A DNA stretch of 9,046 nucleotides, from the NCBI GenBank assembly GCA_934351765.1, contig CAKRJM010000084.1, positions 1 through 9,046 on the forward strand. The letters run 5' to 3'. This DNA is from an uncultured Lachnospiraceae bacterium (lineage in GTDB: Bacteria > Bacillota > Clostridia > Lachnospirales > Lachnospiraceae). This document shows positions 1 through 6,246 of this stretch, piece after piece. The notes beneath the pieces were generated by a model. The model was not told where the DNA came from. It saw only the letters and a program-made list of their open reading frames with translations, and did no database searches. Made by a program: the position numbers and the translations under genes. Position 1 is the stretch's first letter, and every line of letters begins with the position of its first letter.

Positions 1-223
1 CGATGGCGCGGTAGTTTCCGTTATTGACCGCCTCGGTCAATCCAATTTCCCGGATAGTCACGGAACCTCCCCAGGACACGGAGCTTCCCTCTTCGATGAG
101 ACTTAACGCCAATTCCTTCGCCTCCGCGCCTGTGGCACAGTAATATGCCTCAAATCCCCTGGCTTCCAGGGCTTTCTTTACGGATTCTCCTCGTTTCTCT
201 GCAAACTGTTCTCTTGTCGTCAT
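1..223 (-). CDS. LUD-domain (lactate utilization/DUF162-like) protein, N-terminal part
   Basis: Partial gene: the reading frame opens at the ATG at 223 and runs off the left edge after 74 codons. The translated start reads MTTREQFAEKRGESVKKALE, and residues about 49-60 read SWGGSVTIREIG, which matches the glycine-rich segment followed by the E-I-G motif near the N-terminus of LUD (LutB/LutC, formerly DUF162) proteins. Family members take part in lactate oxidation through the LutABC iron-sulfur complex, but many clostridial single-domain members have no proven substrate, so the role here is open. The start is supported by a GGAGGAAGG ribosome site a few bases upstream. It is preceded by its own extended -10 promoter, so it is probably a separate unit from the radical-SAM gene behind it. 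The C-terminal half cannot be examined. Family call fairly sure; function not. Confidence 0.8.
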   Translation of the reverse strand, partial: MTTREQFAEKRGESVKKALEARGFEAYYCATGAEAKELALSLIEEGSSVSWGGSVTIREIGLTEAVNNGNYRAI

Positions 224-276
224 AATCCTTCCTCCCTTTTCCTGGCTGAATCCATTCTATGACAGATAAACCTCCG

Positions 277-301
277 ATCGGACTTATTTCAAAAATCCGA
301 T
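277..301. repeat. Short inverted repeat in the LUD leader
   Basis: ATCGGA at 277-282 is complementary to TCCGAT at 296-301 with a 13-base A/T-rich spacer. It lies in the predicted 5' leader of the LUD gene. It could be a weak hairpin or an operator; six base pairs with this loop are little evidence. Confidence 0.2.
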
Positions 302-322
302 AAAATGGAATGTTTGTTACTT

Positions 323-351
323 ATTATAACAGACCGGATCTGTAGGTTCCA
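323..351 (-). promoter_or_regulatory. Extended -10 promoter for the LUD-domain gene
   Basis: On the minus strand a perfect TATAAT lies at 328-323, preceded by TG and one spacer base (TGTTATAAT), which is an extended -10 element. The best -35 candidate at the usual 17-base spacing (351-346) is TGGAAC, a poor match, as is usual for extended -10 promoters. Transcription would begin near 316 and leave a leader of about 90 bases before the LUD start at 223. Confidence 0.55.
329..343. promoter_or_regulatory. Dyad inside the LUD promoter spacer (possible operator)
   Basis: ACAGACCGGATCTGT is an inverted repeat with 5-base perfect arms (ACAGA/TCTGT) around a short centre. It abuts the -10 element and fills most of the -35/-10 spacer, a classic position for a repressor site. 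It is not followed by a T-run on either strand, so it is unlikely to be an intrinsic terminator. The binding protein, if any, is unknown; lut genes are often under GntR-family or other regulators. Confidence 0.3.
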
Positions 352-371
352 TAGGATTTTATATAAAAGGA

Positions 372-1328
372 CTAACCTTTCCCCGACAGAAGCCACTGTC
401 CCTGATAAATGCCCTGCTCTTTCATATCATGCAATAAGGTATTCAGCACCCGTTTTTTATCGGTGCTCCATAAGGGTGCGATCAGAAGCCGCTTCGGTCC
501 GTCGCCGGTGATCCGGTGGACGACTGTTTCCGGGCGGAGAGCCGCCAGCGCAGAAAACAAAAGATCCTCATATTCCGGGAAGTTCAGGGCGTGGACACCG
601 TCCGCCTCGTATAGCTTCGCCAGGCGGGTTCCTTTTAAAATATGGAGAAGCTGGAGCTTGACCCCGTCGATCTCCTGCTCATTCAGGTAACGGATCGTGT
701 TTAACACCTCTTCCTGTCCTTCACCGGGAAGCCCCAGGATCACATGGGCAATGACCGGGATCTTCCGATGCTTCAGCGCGGCCCGCGCTTCCGTAAAGCA
801 GGAAGTATGATAGCCACGGCCGAAAAAATCGGCGGTCCGGTCGTCAGCGGTCTGTAACCCAAGCTCGATCCAGACCGGCTTTTTCTGATTAAGCCGGTCT
901 AACAGCGCCAGAACCTCCGGCGGCAGACAGTCCGGACGGGTAGCTATGGAAAGTGCTTCGATCCCGTCTGTATCTATGGCTTCGGTAAAGATCTTCTCCA
1001 GATATTCCACCGGCGCATAGGTGTTCGTAAACGCCTGAAAATAGGCGATGAAGCCGTAGGGCTTTGTTTTGGGAAGCTTCCGGCTGATCCGGTCCTTTGC
1101 GAGAGACAGCTGTTCGGAAATGGAAAGTCTCCGGTCCTCGGCAAAATCTCCGGAACCGCCTGCACTGCAGAACATGCAGCCGCCGGTTCCCACGGTTCCG
1201 TCCCGGTTGGGACAGCTCATTCCGCCATCCACCGAAAGCCGGTATAATTTTTTTCCAAATGTCCGCTGAACCTCCCAGTCCAGGGAATGATATGGCTTAT
1301 CGTCCCAAAGCCTGCACATCGTACTCAT
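372..1328 (-). CDS. TIGR01212-family radical SAM protein (YhcC/YtqA-like)
   Basis: A cytoplasmic 318-residue radical-SAM enzyme. Cys39, Cys51 and Cys54 form a CX11CX2C arrangement (SCPNRDGTVGTGGCMFC), the variant cluster-binding motif of the YhcC/YtqA family, rather than the usual CX3CX2C. Further family marks are FQAFTNTYAP (97-106), ELGLQT (155-160), HVILGLPGEG (195-204), LLHILKGT (227-234) and HRITGDGPKR followed by LLIAPLW near 271-287. Length is normal. From memory, the Bacillus subtilis homologue YtqA has been tied to mnm5s2U34 tRNA wobble modification (called MnmL); applying that role here is inference. The ATG overlaps the HAD stop codon as ATGA and has no good ribosome site, so translation is probably coupled to the HAD gene. 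An ATG three codons in is a less likely start. In Bacillus the partner is the methyltransferase YtqB, which is not adjacent here. Confidence 0.9.
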   Translation of the reverse strand: MSTMCRLWDDKPYHSLDWEVQRTFGKKLYRLSVDGGMSCPNRDGTVGTGGCMFCSAGGSGDFAEDRRLSISEQLSLAKDRISRKLPKTKPYGFIAYFQAFTNTYAPVEYLEKIFTEAIDTDGIEALSIATRPDCLPPEVLALLDRLNQKKPVWIELGLQTADDRTADFFGRGYHTSCFTEARAALKHRKIPVIAHVILGLPGEGQEEVLNTIRYLNEQEIDGVKLQLLHILKGTRLAKLYEADGVHALNFPEYEDLLFSALAALRPETVVHRITGDGPKRLLIAPLWSTDKKRVLNTLLHDMKEQGIYQGQWLLSGKG

Positions 1329-1978
1329 AATGACAGCAGAAGCGTTTTTAATTCTTCCACGGTTTCTGCGATGTTATCGGCGCCGGCCTCTTTCAGTTCT
1401 TCTCTTCCGCCGAAGCCGTAGCAGACACCGATGGACGGAATATGATTTTCCTTTGCGCCTGAAATATCATGCTTCCGGTCTCCCACCATGACAACCCTGC
1501 CGTTTGTCTCTTCTTCTCCAAACTGCCGGAGCGCTTCTGTGATGACCTCGCCCTTTTTCACACGGGTCCCGTCCAGTTCACTTCCTATGATGCGTTCAAA
1601 ATAGCCATCCAGATGAAAATGCTCCAGGATCGGAACAGCGAAAACACCGGGCTTTGAGGTGGCAACTCCGAGATGCTTTCCGGCGGCTTTTAATTCCGTT
1701 AACAGCTCGGGGATTCCTTCATAAACCTCATTTTCAAACATGCCGACAGTTCCGAACCGCTCCCGGTATTTGGCGACGGCTAACAGCCCCTGCTCCTTTG
1801 TAAAACCGCAGGTTTCCATATACATATCAAGGAGCGGCGGCCCGATAAACGGCGTCAGCTCATCCAGCGGTGGCGCCGGATAACCGAGTGCCTCCATGCC
1901 GTAACGGACGCAGCGCGTAATTCCCTCCTTTGGATTTGTCAGTGTTCCATCCAGGTCAAATAATACAAAATCAATCAT
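1325..1978 (-). CDS. HAD-superfamily phosphatase (phosphoglycolate phosphatase/5'-nucleotidase-like)
   Basis: A 217-residue soluble HAD hydrolase of subfamily IA with all four catalytic motifs. Motif I is FDLDGT with nucleophile Asp8 and acid/base Asp10; motif II is VATSK near 106-109; the motif III lysine is Lys141 or Lys142; motif IV is GDRKHD at 166-171. The alpha-helical cap lies between motifs I and II (about 15-85). The GDRKHD form and the C-terminal FGGREEL...AGAD segment resemble the Gph-like/5'-nucleotidase-like branch, which dephosphorylates phosphoglycolate, nucleotides or related small phosphates; the substrate cannot be read from sequence. The frame stays open upstream to a TTG at 1993, but an AGGAG seven bases before the ATG at 1978 and the family-typical start MIDFVLFDLDGT fix the start there. 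The stop overlaps the next gene's ATG, and a probable terminator lies just upstream. Confidence 0.88.
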   Translation of the reverse strand: MIDFVLFDLDGTLTNPKEGITRCVRYGMEALGYPAPPLDELTPFIGPPLLDMYMETCGFTKEQGLLAVAKYRERFGTVGMFENEVYEGIPELLTELKAAGKHLGVATSKPGVFAVPILEHFHLDGYFERIIGSELDGTRVKKGEVITEALRQFGEEETNGRVVMVGDRKHDISGAKENHIPSIGVCYGFGGREELKEAGADNIAETVEELKTLLLSL

Positions 1979-1985
1979 GCTCTTA

Positions 1986-1990
1986 CTCCT
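1986..1990 (-). promoter_or_regulatory. Ribosome binding site that fixes the HAD start
   Basis: AGGAG on the minus strand, seven bases before the ATG at 1978. The alternative TTG start at 1993 lies upstream of this site, so the site decides in favour of the shorter product. It lies directly next to the T-run of the upstream terminator-like hairpin. Confidence 0.75.
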
Positions 1991-1991
1991 C

Positions 1992-2033
1992 AAAAATACC
2001 CTCCCGCCTGAGATTCCAATGGGACGGAAGGGT
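1992..2033 (-). terminator. Probable intrinsic terminator or attenuator after fprA
   Basis: Reading leftward, ACCCTTCCG (2033-2025) can pair with CGGGAGGGT (2006-1998): nine pairs, one of them G-U, around an 18-base loop. It is followed by A and then five T (1996-1992). It begins nine bases after the fprA stop codon. The stem is strong, but the loop is long and the T-run short, so partial read-through into the HAD gene is plausible. Confidence 0.6.
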
Positions 2034-2041
2034 CTTTGATG

Positions 2042-3244
2042 TTAATTCATAGATGCTTTGATGGCCTTTGCCAGTGCCTCCACCTGTACAAGCTGGGTTT
2101 CCTTCAGGGAGGATTTCACCGTCAGTCCCTCTTCCAGAATGGTCATATTCTTCATGGAAGCAAAGACCTCCCTCATCTGCTTGCCGGCTGTGGCTGCCCA
2201 GGTACCGTTTTCGATGACTGCAACGGTACGGTTCTGGAGATTATGAGCCTTCAGCTCAGAAAGCAGGGTCTCCATGGGAGTAAATACACCGCCATTGTAG
2301 GTCGGAGCCGCAAACACCAGATGACTGCAGCGGAAGGCTTCCGCCAGAACATAGGAAGGATCGGTCACGGACACATCGTACATGGCAATATTCTTCACAC
2401 CGAGATCCGCCAGCTTTCCGGCCAGAACCTCTGCCGCATTCTGGGTATTGCCGTAGATGGTTCCATAGGCGATCAGAACGGCCTGCTCTTCCGGCTCATA
2501 CCTGCTCCAGGTGTCATATTTTCCGATGAACCAGCCCAGATTTTCTCTCCATACGGGACCGTGGAGCGGACAGATCCTCTTAATATCCAGTCCGGCAGCC
2601 TTCTTTAACACAGCCTGTACCTGAGGACCGTATTTGCCAACGATGTTGGTTAAGTACCGTCTGGCATCGGGGAGCCATTCCGTCTCGAAATTCACTTCAT
2701 CGGCATAGAGATTTCCGTTCAGTGCACCGAAGGTTCCGAAGGCATCCGCAGAGAACAGCGTTCCATCGGTGGTGTCGAAGGTTACCATGGCCTCCGGCCA
2801 GTGCACCATGGGCGCCATAACAAAGGCAAGGGTATGGTTTCCGGTGTTCAGGGTATCCATTTCCTTCACCAGAACAGTTCTGGAATCCACGTCAAAGGTG
2901 AAGAACTGCTTTAACATGGTAACGGTCTTGGCATTGCATACCAGCTTCACATCGGGATAGCGGAGCACCACATCACCAATCGATGCGCAGTGATCCGGTT
3001 CCATATGGTTGATTACCAGGTAATCCAGAGAACGTCCGCCCAGGACATGCTCCAGATTCTCGAAAAACAGTCCGCTGATGGATGCGTCTACCGTATCGAG
3101 AAGCACTGTCTTTTCATCCATCAGGACATAGGCATTATAGGAAACGCCGCGGGGAATCGGATACACATTCTCAAACAGCGCCAGCCGGCGGTCGCTTCCG
3201 CCGACCCAGTAAAGATCTTCCGTGATAGCTTTTACGTTATACAT
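2042..3244 (-). CDS. fprA: A-type flavodiiron protein (O2/NO reductase)
   Basis: A 400-residue cytoplasmic flavodiiron protein that reduces O2 to water and/or NO to N2O, protecting anaerobes. The N-terminal metallo-beta-lactamase-like domain (about 1-250) shows a full set of diiron ligands: His80, Glu82, Asp84 and His85 in HMEPDH, His148 in VHWPEAM, Asp167 in SADAFG and His228 in CPLHGP. The C-terminal flavodoxin domain (about 255-400) has the FMN phosphate loop YGTIYGNTQ at 260-268 and the flavin-contact loop APTYNGG at 313-319. No rubredoxin or flavin-reductase domain is fused, so it needs a separate rubredoxin-type donor, not seen here. AGGAGGAG seven bases before the ATG is a strong ribosome site. 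It starts 15 bases after gpsA and probably shares its transcript. O2 versus NO preference cannot be judged from these motifs. Confidence 0.95.
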   Translation of the reverse strand: MYNVKAITEDLYWVGGSDRRLALFENVYPIPRGVSYNAYVLMDEKTVLLDTVDASISGLFFENLEHVLGGRSLDYLVINHMEPDHCASIGDVVLRYPDVKLVCNAKTVTMLKQFFTFDVDSRTVLVKEMDTLNTGNHTLAFVMAPMVHWPEAMVTFDTTDGTLFSADAFGTFGALNGNLYADEVNFETEWLPDARRYLTNIVGKYGPQVQAVLKKAAGLDIKRICPLHGPVWRENLGWFIGKYDTWSRYEPEEQAVLIAYGTIYGNTQNAAEVLAGKLADLGVKNIAMYDVSVTDPSYVLAEAFRCSHLVFAAPTYNGGVFTPMETLLSELKAHNLQNRTVAVIENGTWAATAGKQMREVFASMKNMTILEEGLTVKSSLKETQLVQVEALAKAIKASMN

Positions 3245-3259
3245 GATTGTCTCCTCCTG

Positions 3260-4267
3260 TCAGTTTTTCCAGGGAATACTGGGATGTTCGATCCCCTTAT
3301 CCCTAAGCATCAGATCGGCAACTGCGTCCGATGCCTTCTTTTGTTCAAATAGAATCTTATTGATTTCTTTTGTGATGGGCATGGATACCTCATATTTATC
3401 GGCAAGCTTTGCGGCAGCCTTGGCACTGTAAACGCCCTCTACAACCATGTTTACCTCCCGCATAGCCTCTTCCATGGTCTTGCCCTGTCCCATGAGGATT
3501 CCGGCGCGGCGGTTCCGGCTGTGCATGCTGGCACAGGTTACAATGAGATCCCCCACACCGCTCAGGCCATACATGGTTTCCATGTGGGCCCCCATTTTTA
3601 ATGCCAGTCTTGTCATCTCTGCCATGCCTCTGGTGATCAGCGCTGCCTTGGTATTGTCGCCGTAACCGAGGCCGTCTGCCACACCGGCCGCGAGGGCAAT
3701 GACATTCTTTAAGGAGCCGCCCAGTTCGATCCCCATGATATCCGGGCTGGTATAGACACGGAATACCGGGCACATGAACACAGTCTGGATAAACTCTGCG
3801 GTCTTCTGTGTCCTGGCACCGGCCACACAGGTTGTCGGAAGTCCGCGGCTTACCTCCTCCGCATGGCTGGGACCGGAAAGAACAGCCACATCTGCCTGGG
3901 GGATTTCCTCCTCGATCTGCTCGCTCAGGGTCATTAAGGTGCTTTCCTCAATGCCCTTTGCCACGTTAACGATGATCTGGTTTTCTGCCACATAGGGCTT
4001 CATCTTCCGGGCGGTCTCTCTTGTGTAGACCGACGGAACTGCCAGAACAACGAGCTCCGCACCGCGGATACAATCCAGATCTCCGGTGATTTCAATGGAA
4101 TCCGGAATTATGATGCCGGGAAGATTTTTATGAAGCCTGGTTTCCTGCAGTGCCTTCCGGTCTTCCGAAAGAGCCGACCAGACCGTTACCTGCTGCCCCT
4201 TTTTATCCAACAGGAGCGCCAGCGCCATGCCCCAAGTGCCCGCTCCGATCACTGTTACCTTTGTCAT
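3260..4267 (-). CDS. gpsA: NAD(P)-dependent glycerol-3-phosphate dehydrogenase
   Basis: A 335-residue cytoplasmic enzyme that reduces dihydroxyacetone phosphate to sn-glycerol 3-phosphate, the backbone for phospholipids. The N-terminal Rossmann fold has the dinucleotide loop VIGAGTWGMA (6-15, Gly8, Gly10, Gly13). Family motifs follow: NVAKG with Lys104, LSGPSHAEEV (130-139), the catalytic-lysine segment SLKNVIALAAG (Lys187), GYGDNTKAALI (201-211), GVGDLIVTC (237-245) and SRNRR (250-254). Length is normal and no key residue is missing. The start ATG at 4267 has GAGGAG six bases upstream. It begins 13 bases after plsY, whose product consumes its product, so the pair forms a functional as well as a physical unit. 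The following gene is fprA rather than spoIVA, which follows gpsA in Bacillus and many spore-formers. Confidence 0.97.
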   Translation of the reverse strand: MTKVTVIGAGTWGMALALLLDKKGQQVTVWSALSEDRKALQETRLHKNLPGIIIPDSIEITGDLDCIRGAELVVLAVPSVYTRETARKMKPYVAENQIIVNVAKGIEESTLMTLSEQIEEEIPQADVAVLSGPSHAEEVSRGLPTTCVAGARTQKTAEFIQTVFMCPVFRVYTSPDIMGIELGGSLKNVIALAAGVADGLGYGDNTKAALITRGMAEMTRLALKMGAHMETMYGLSGVGDLIVTCASMHSRNRRAGILMGQGKTMEEAMREVNMVVEGVYSAKAAAKLADKYEVSMPITKEINKILFEQKKASDAVADLMLRDKGIEHPSIPWKN

Positions 4268-4280
4268 GCTGTCTCCTCTT

Positions 4281-4919
4281 TTATGATTTCTTTGATCCGA
4301 ACTTGTTCTCTGTTCCGTTTAACAGCCGCCTGATATTGGCCCGGTGGCGCCAGTATGCCAGCGCTGCGAAGGCGATCACGACAAAATAGGATTCCGTCAG
4401 GAATGCTCCGTGAAGAGGCAGCAGTCCGGCAGCTCCCAGTCCGATCCACATACCAAGAAAGATCGTAACAACTAAAAGCGATCCGATGGACACGATCCTG
4501 GTTAAGCCCACACTGATAATAAAAGCCGCCAGGCAGACCAGAGTGATCCGCCAGTCCATGGTGATGATCACGCCGGAGGTGGCTGCAATACCCTTTCCGC
4601 CTTTAAACTTCAGATAAAAGGGAAAGTTGTGACCAAGGACCACACCAAAGCCTCCATATAACATCAAAAGAGGTGCCATATCCGGATTTCGATGTCCGTA
4701 AATACCCTTGATCAGCAGGCAGAGGATAATGGCCTTCAGAAAATCACCGATAAACACGATGACTCCTGCTTTCTTTCCAAGCACCCGAAGGGCATTGGTG
4801 GTTCCGGAATTTCCGCTCCCGTACTGGCGGATATCCTTGTGTACGATCTTTCCGTAAAGATAACCGGTCTGGAACAGGCCGAACACATAGCCGGCTGCCA
4901 GACAAATCAGACGTTCCAT
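4281..4919 (-). CDS. plsY: Acyl-phosphate:glycerol-3-phosphate acyltransferase PlsY
   Basis: A 212-residue integral membrane enzyme that transfers an acyl chain from acyl-phosphate to glycerol 3-phosphate, giving lysophosphatidic acid. It works with PlsX, not seen in this window. The family loops are present: GSGNSGTTNALR (34-45) with DFLK (59-62), GHNFPFYLKFKGGKG (96-110) with the glycine-rich GGKG, and RIVSIGS (141-147). Hydrophobic segments lie near 4-24, 51-71, 83-99, 112-138, 145-168 and 175-190, and a basic tail follows from WRHR at 190. The first loop reads SGT where many PlsY proteins have IGA, a conservative variation. The ATG follows the der stop codon by one base and its ribosome site (AAAGGAT, inside der) is weak, suggesting translational coupling. 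GpsA, which makes its substrate, is encoded immediately downstream. Confidence 0.96.
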   Translation of the reverse strand: MERLICLAAGYVFGLFQTGYLYGKIVHKDIRQYGSGNSGTTNALRVLGKKAGVIVFIGDFLKAIILCLLIKGIYGHRNPDMAPLLMLYGGFGVVLGHNFPFYLKFKGGKGIAATSGVIITMDWRITLVCLAAFIISVGLTRIVSIGSLLVVTIFLGMWIGLGAAGLLPLHGAFLTESYFVVIAFAALAYWRHRANIRRLLNGTENKFGSKKS

Positions 4920-4920
4920 A

Positions 4921-6246
4921 TTATTCTTTATCCTTTCTCTCCCGTGTAATGAACTTTAAGGAAGTTCCCTTGAAGCCGAACGCTTCGCGGATCTTATTTT
5001 CCAGATATCTGGTGTAGGAAAAGTGCATCAGCTCCTTGTCATTGACAAACAGCACGAAGGTCGGCGGCTTTACGGCCACCTGGGTCATGTAAAAGATCTT
5101 TAACCGGTGTCCTTTATCCGACGGCGGCTGCTGCATGGCAACTGCTTCCATCAGGATCTCGTTGAGCACGCCGGTGGCAATCCGCATATTCTGATTCTCG
5201 ATGACCGCATCGATGTGGTCGAAGAGCTTCGGAAGCCGCTGTCCCGAAAGGGCAGAGATATAAAGAATATCGGCATAAGGCATGAACGACAGGATCTCGC
5301 GGATCTTGGAAGAAAACTTGTTGACCGTATTGGTATTCTTCTCAATGGCATCCCACTTGTTGACCGCGATGATGATGCCCTTGCCCCGCTCATGGGCGAT
5401 TCCTGCGATCTTGGCATCCTGCTCGGTCACTCCCTCGGTAGCATCGATGACAAGAACCACCACATCGGCACGCTCCACGGCGGTGACCGTACGGATAATG
5501 CTGAACCGCTCCAGCTCCTCCTTGATCTTGTTTTTCCGGCGCAGCCCTGCGGTATCGATAAACACGTATTCTCTGCCGTTTCGTTTTATGGTTGTATCAA
5601 TCGCATCTCTTGTCGTTCCGGCAATGTTGGAAACGATGACGCGGTTCTCGCCGAGAAGCCGGTTGATGATGGACGATTTTCCGACATTGGGTTTTCCGAC
5701 AATGGCGATCCGGGGACGGTCATCCTCCTCGTCCTCTCCGCTTCCTTCGGGGAAATGCTTGACCACCTCATCCAAAAGATCGCCGATCCCCAGTCTGGAG
5801 GCCGCAGAAACGGGAACGGGATCACCGATTCCCAGATTATAAAATTCATAGACATCCGGCATATATTTGGCGAAGCTGTCCACCTTGTTAACGGTTAAGA
5901 TCACCGGCTTTCCGGAGCGTCGGAGCATATCAGCCACCTTGGAATCGGAATCCACCAGTCCCTGGCGGACATCGGTGATGAAAATGATCACATCAGCAGT
6001 CTGGATCGCAATTTCTGCCTGCTCCCGCATCTGGGAAAGAATAATATCCTTTGCATCCGGTTCGATTCCGCCGGTATCGATCAGGGTGAATTTTTTATCC
6101 AGCCAGGTACAGTCTGCATAGATCCGGTCTCTGGTGACACCGGGGGTGTCCTTGACAATGGAGATCCGGTCTCCCGCCAGCACATTAAATAACGTTGATT
6201 TTCCTACGTTGGGGCGGCCCACAATGGCCACGATCGGTTTACTCAT
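4921..6246 (-). CDS. der: Ribosome-assembly GTPase Der (EngA)
   Basis: A 441-residue essential GTPase that acts in 50S ribosomal subunit maturation. Two GTPase domains lie in tandem. The first has P-loop GRPNVGKST (10-18), DTGG (57-60) and NKVD (120-123); the second has GKPNVGKSS (184-192), DTAG (231-234) and NKWD (296-299). A short acidic linker (EDEEDD near 171-176) joins them. The C-terminal KH-like domain (about 353-436) includes PPTFVLFVND and the family-typical YLENKIREAFGF followed by GTSLKF. The length is standard. The start overlaps the end of the DUF512 gene by eight bases (ATGAGTAA), with AAGGAG eight bases before the ATG, so the two are surely co-transcribed. The stop is one base before plsY. 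All nucleotide-binding residues are intact. Confidence 0.98.
   Translation of the reverse strand: MSKPIVAIVGRPNVGKSTLFNVLAGDRISIVKDTPGVTRDRIYADCTWLDKKFTLIDTGGIEPDAKDIILSQMREQAEIAIQTADVIIFITDVRQGLVDSDSKVADMLRRSGKPVILTVNKVDSFAKYMPDVYEFYNLGIGDPVPVSAASRLGIGDLLDEVVKHFPEGSGEDEEDDRPRIAIVGKPNVGKSSIINRLLGENRVIVSNIAGTTRDAIDTTIKRNGREYVFIDTAGLRRKNKIKEELERFSIIRTVTAVERADVVVLVIDATEGVTEQDAKIAGIAHERGKGIIIAVNKWDAIEKNTNTVNKFSSKIREILSFMPYADILYISALSGQRLPKLFDHIDAVIENQNMRIATGVLNEILMEAVAMQQPPSDKGHRLKIFYMTQVAVKPPTFVLFVNDKELMHFSYTRYLENKIREAFGFKGTSLKFITRERKDKE

Noticed and set aside
2036..2608. A 190-codon open frame on the plus strand opposite fprA
   Set aside because: Antisense to the flavodoxin domain of an intact flavodiiron gene; rich in His, Cys and Gln with no domain pattern.
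3396..3773. Overlapping minus-strand frame inside gpsA
   Set aside because: Out-of-frame shadow of gpsA, with a low-complexity Gly/Arg/His-rich translation and no motif.
5107..5898. A 263-codon open frame on the plus strand opposite der
   Set aside because: It lies wholly antisense to der, whose motifs are certain. The translation has no recognisable domain and no ribosome site was seen; long antisense frames are common in genes with this codon bias.
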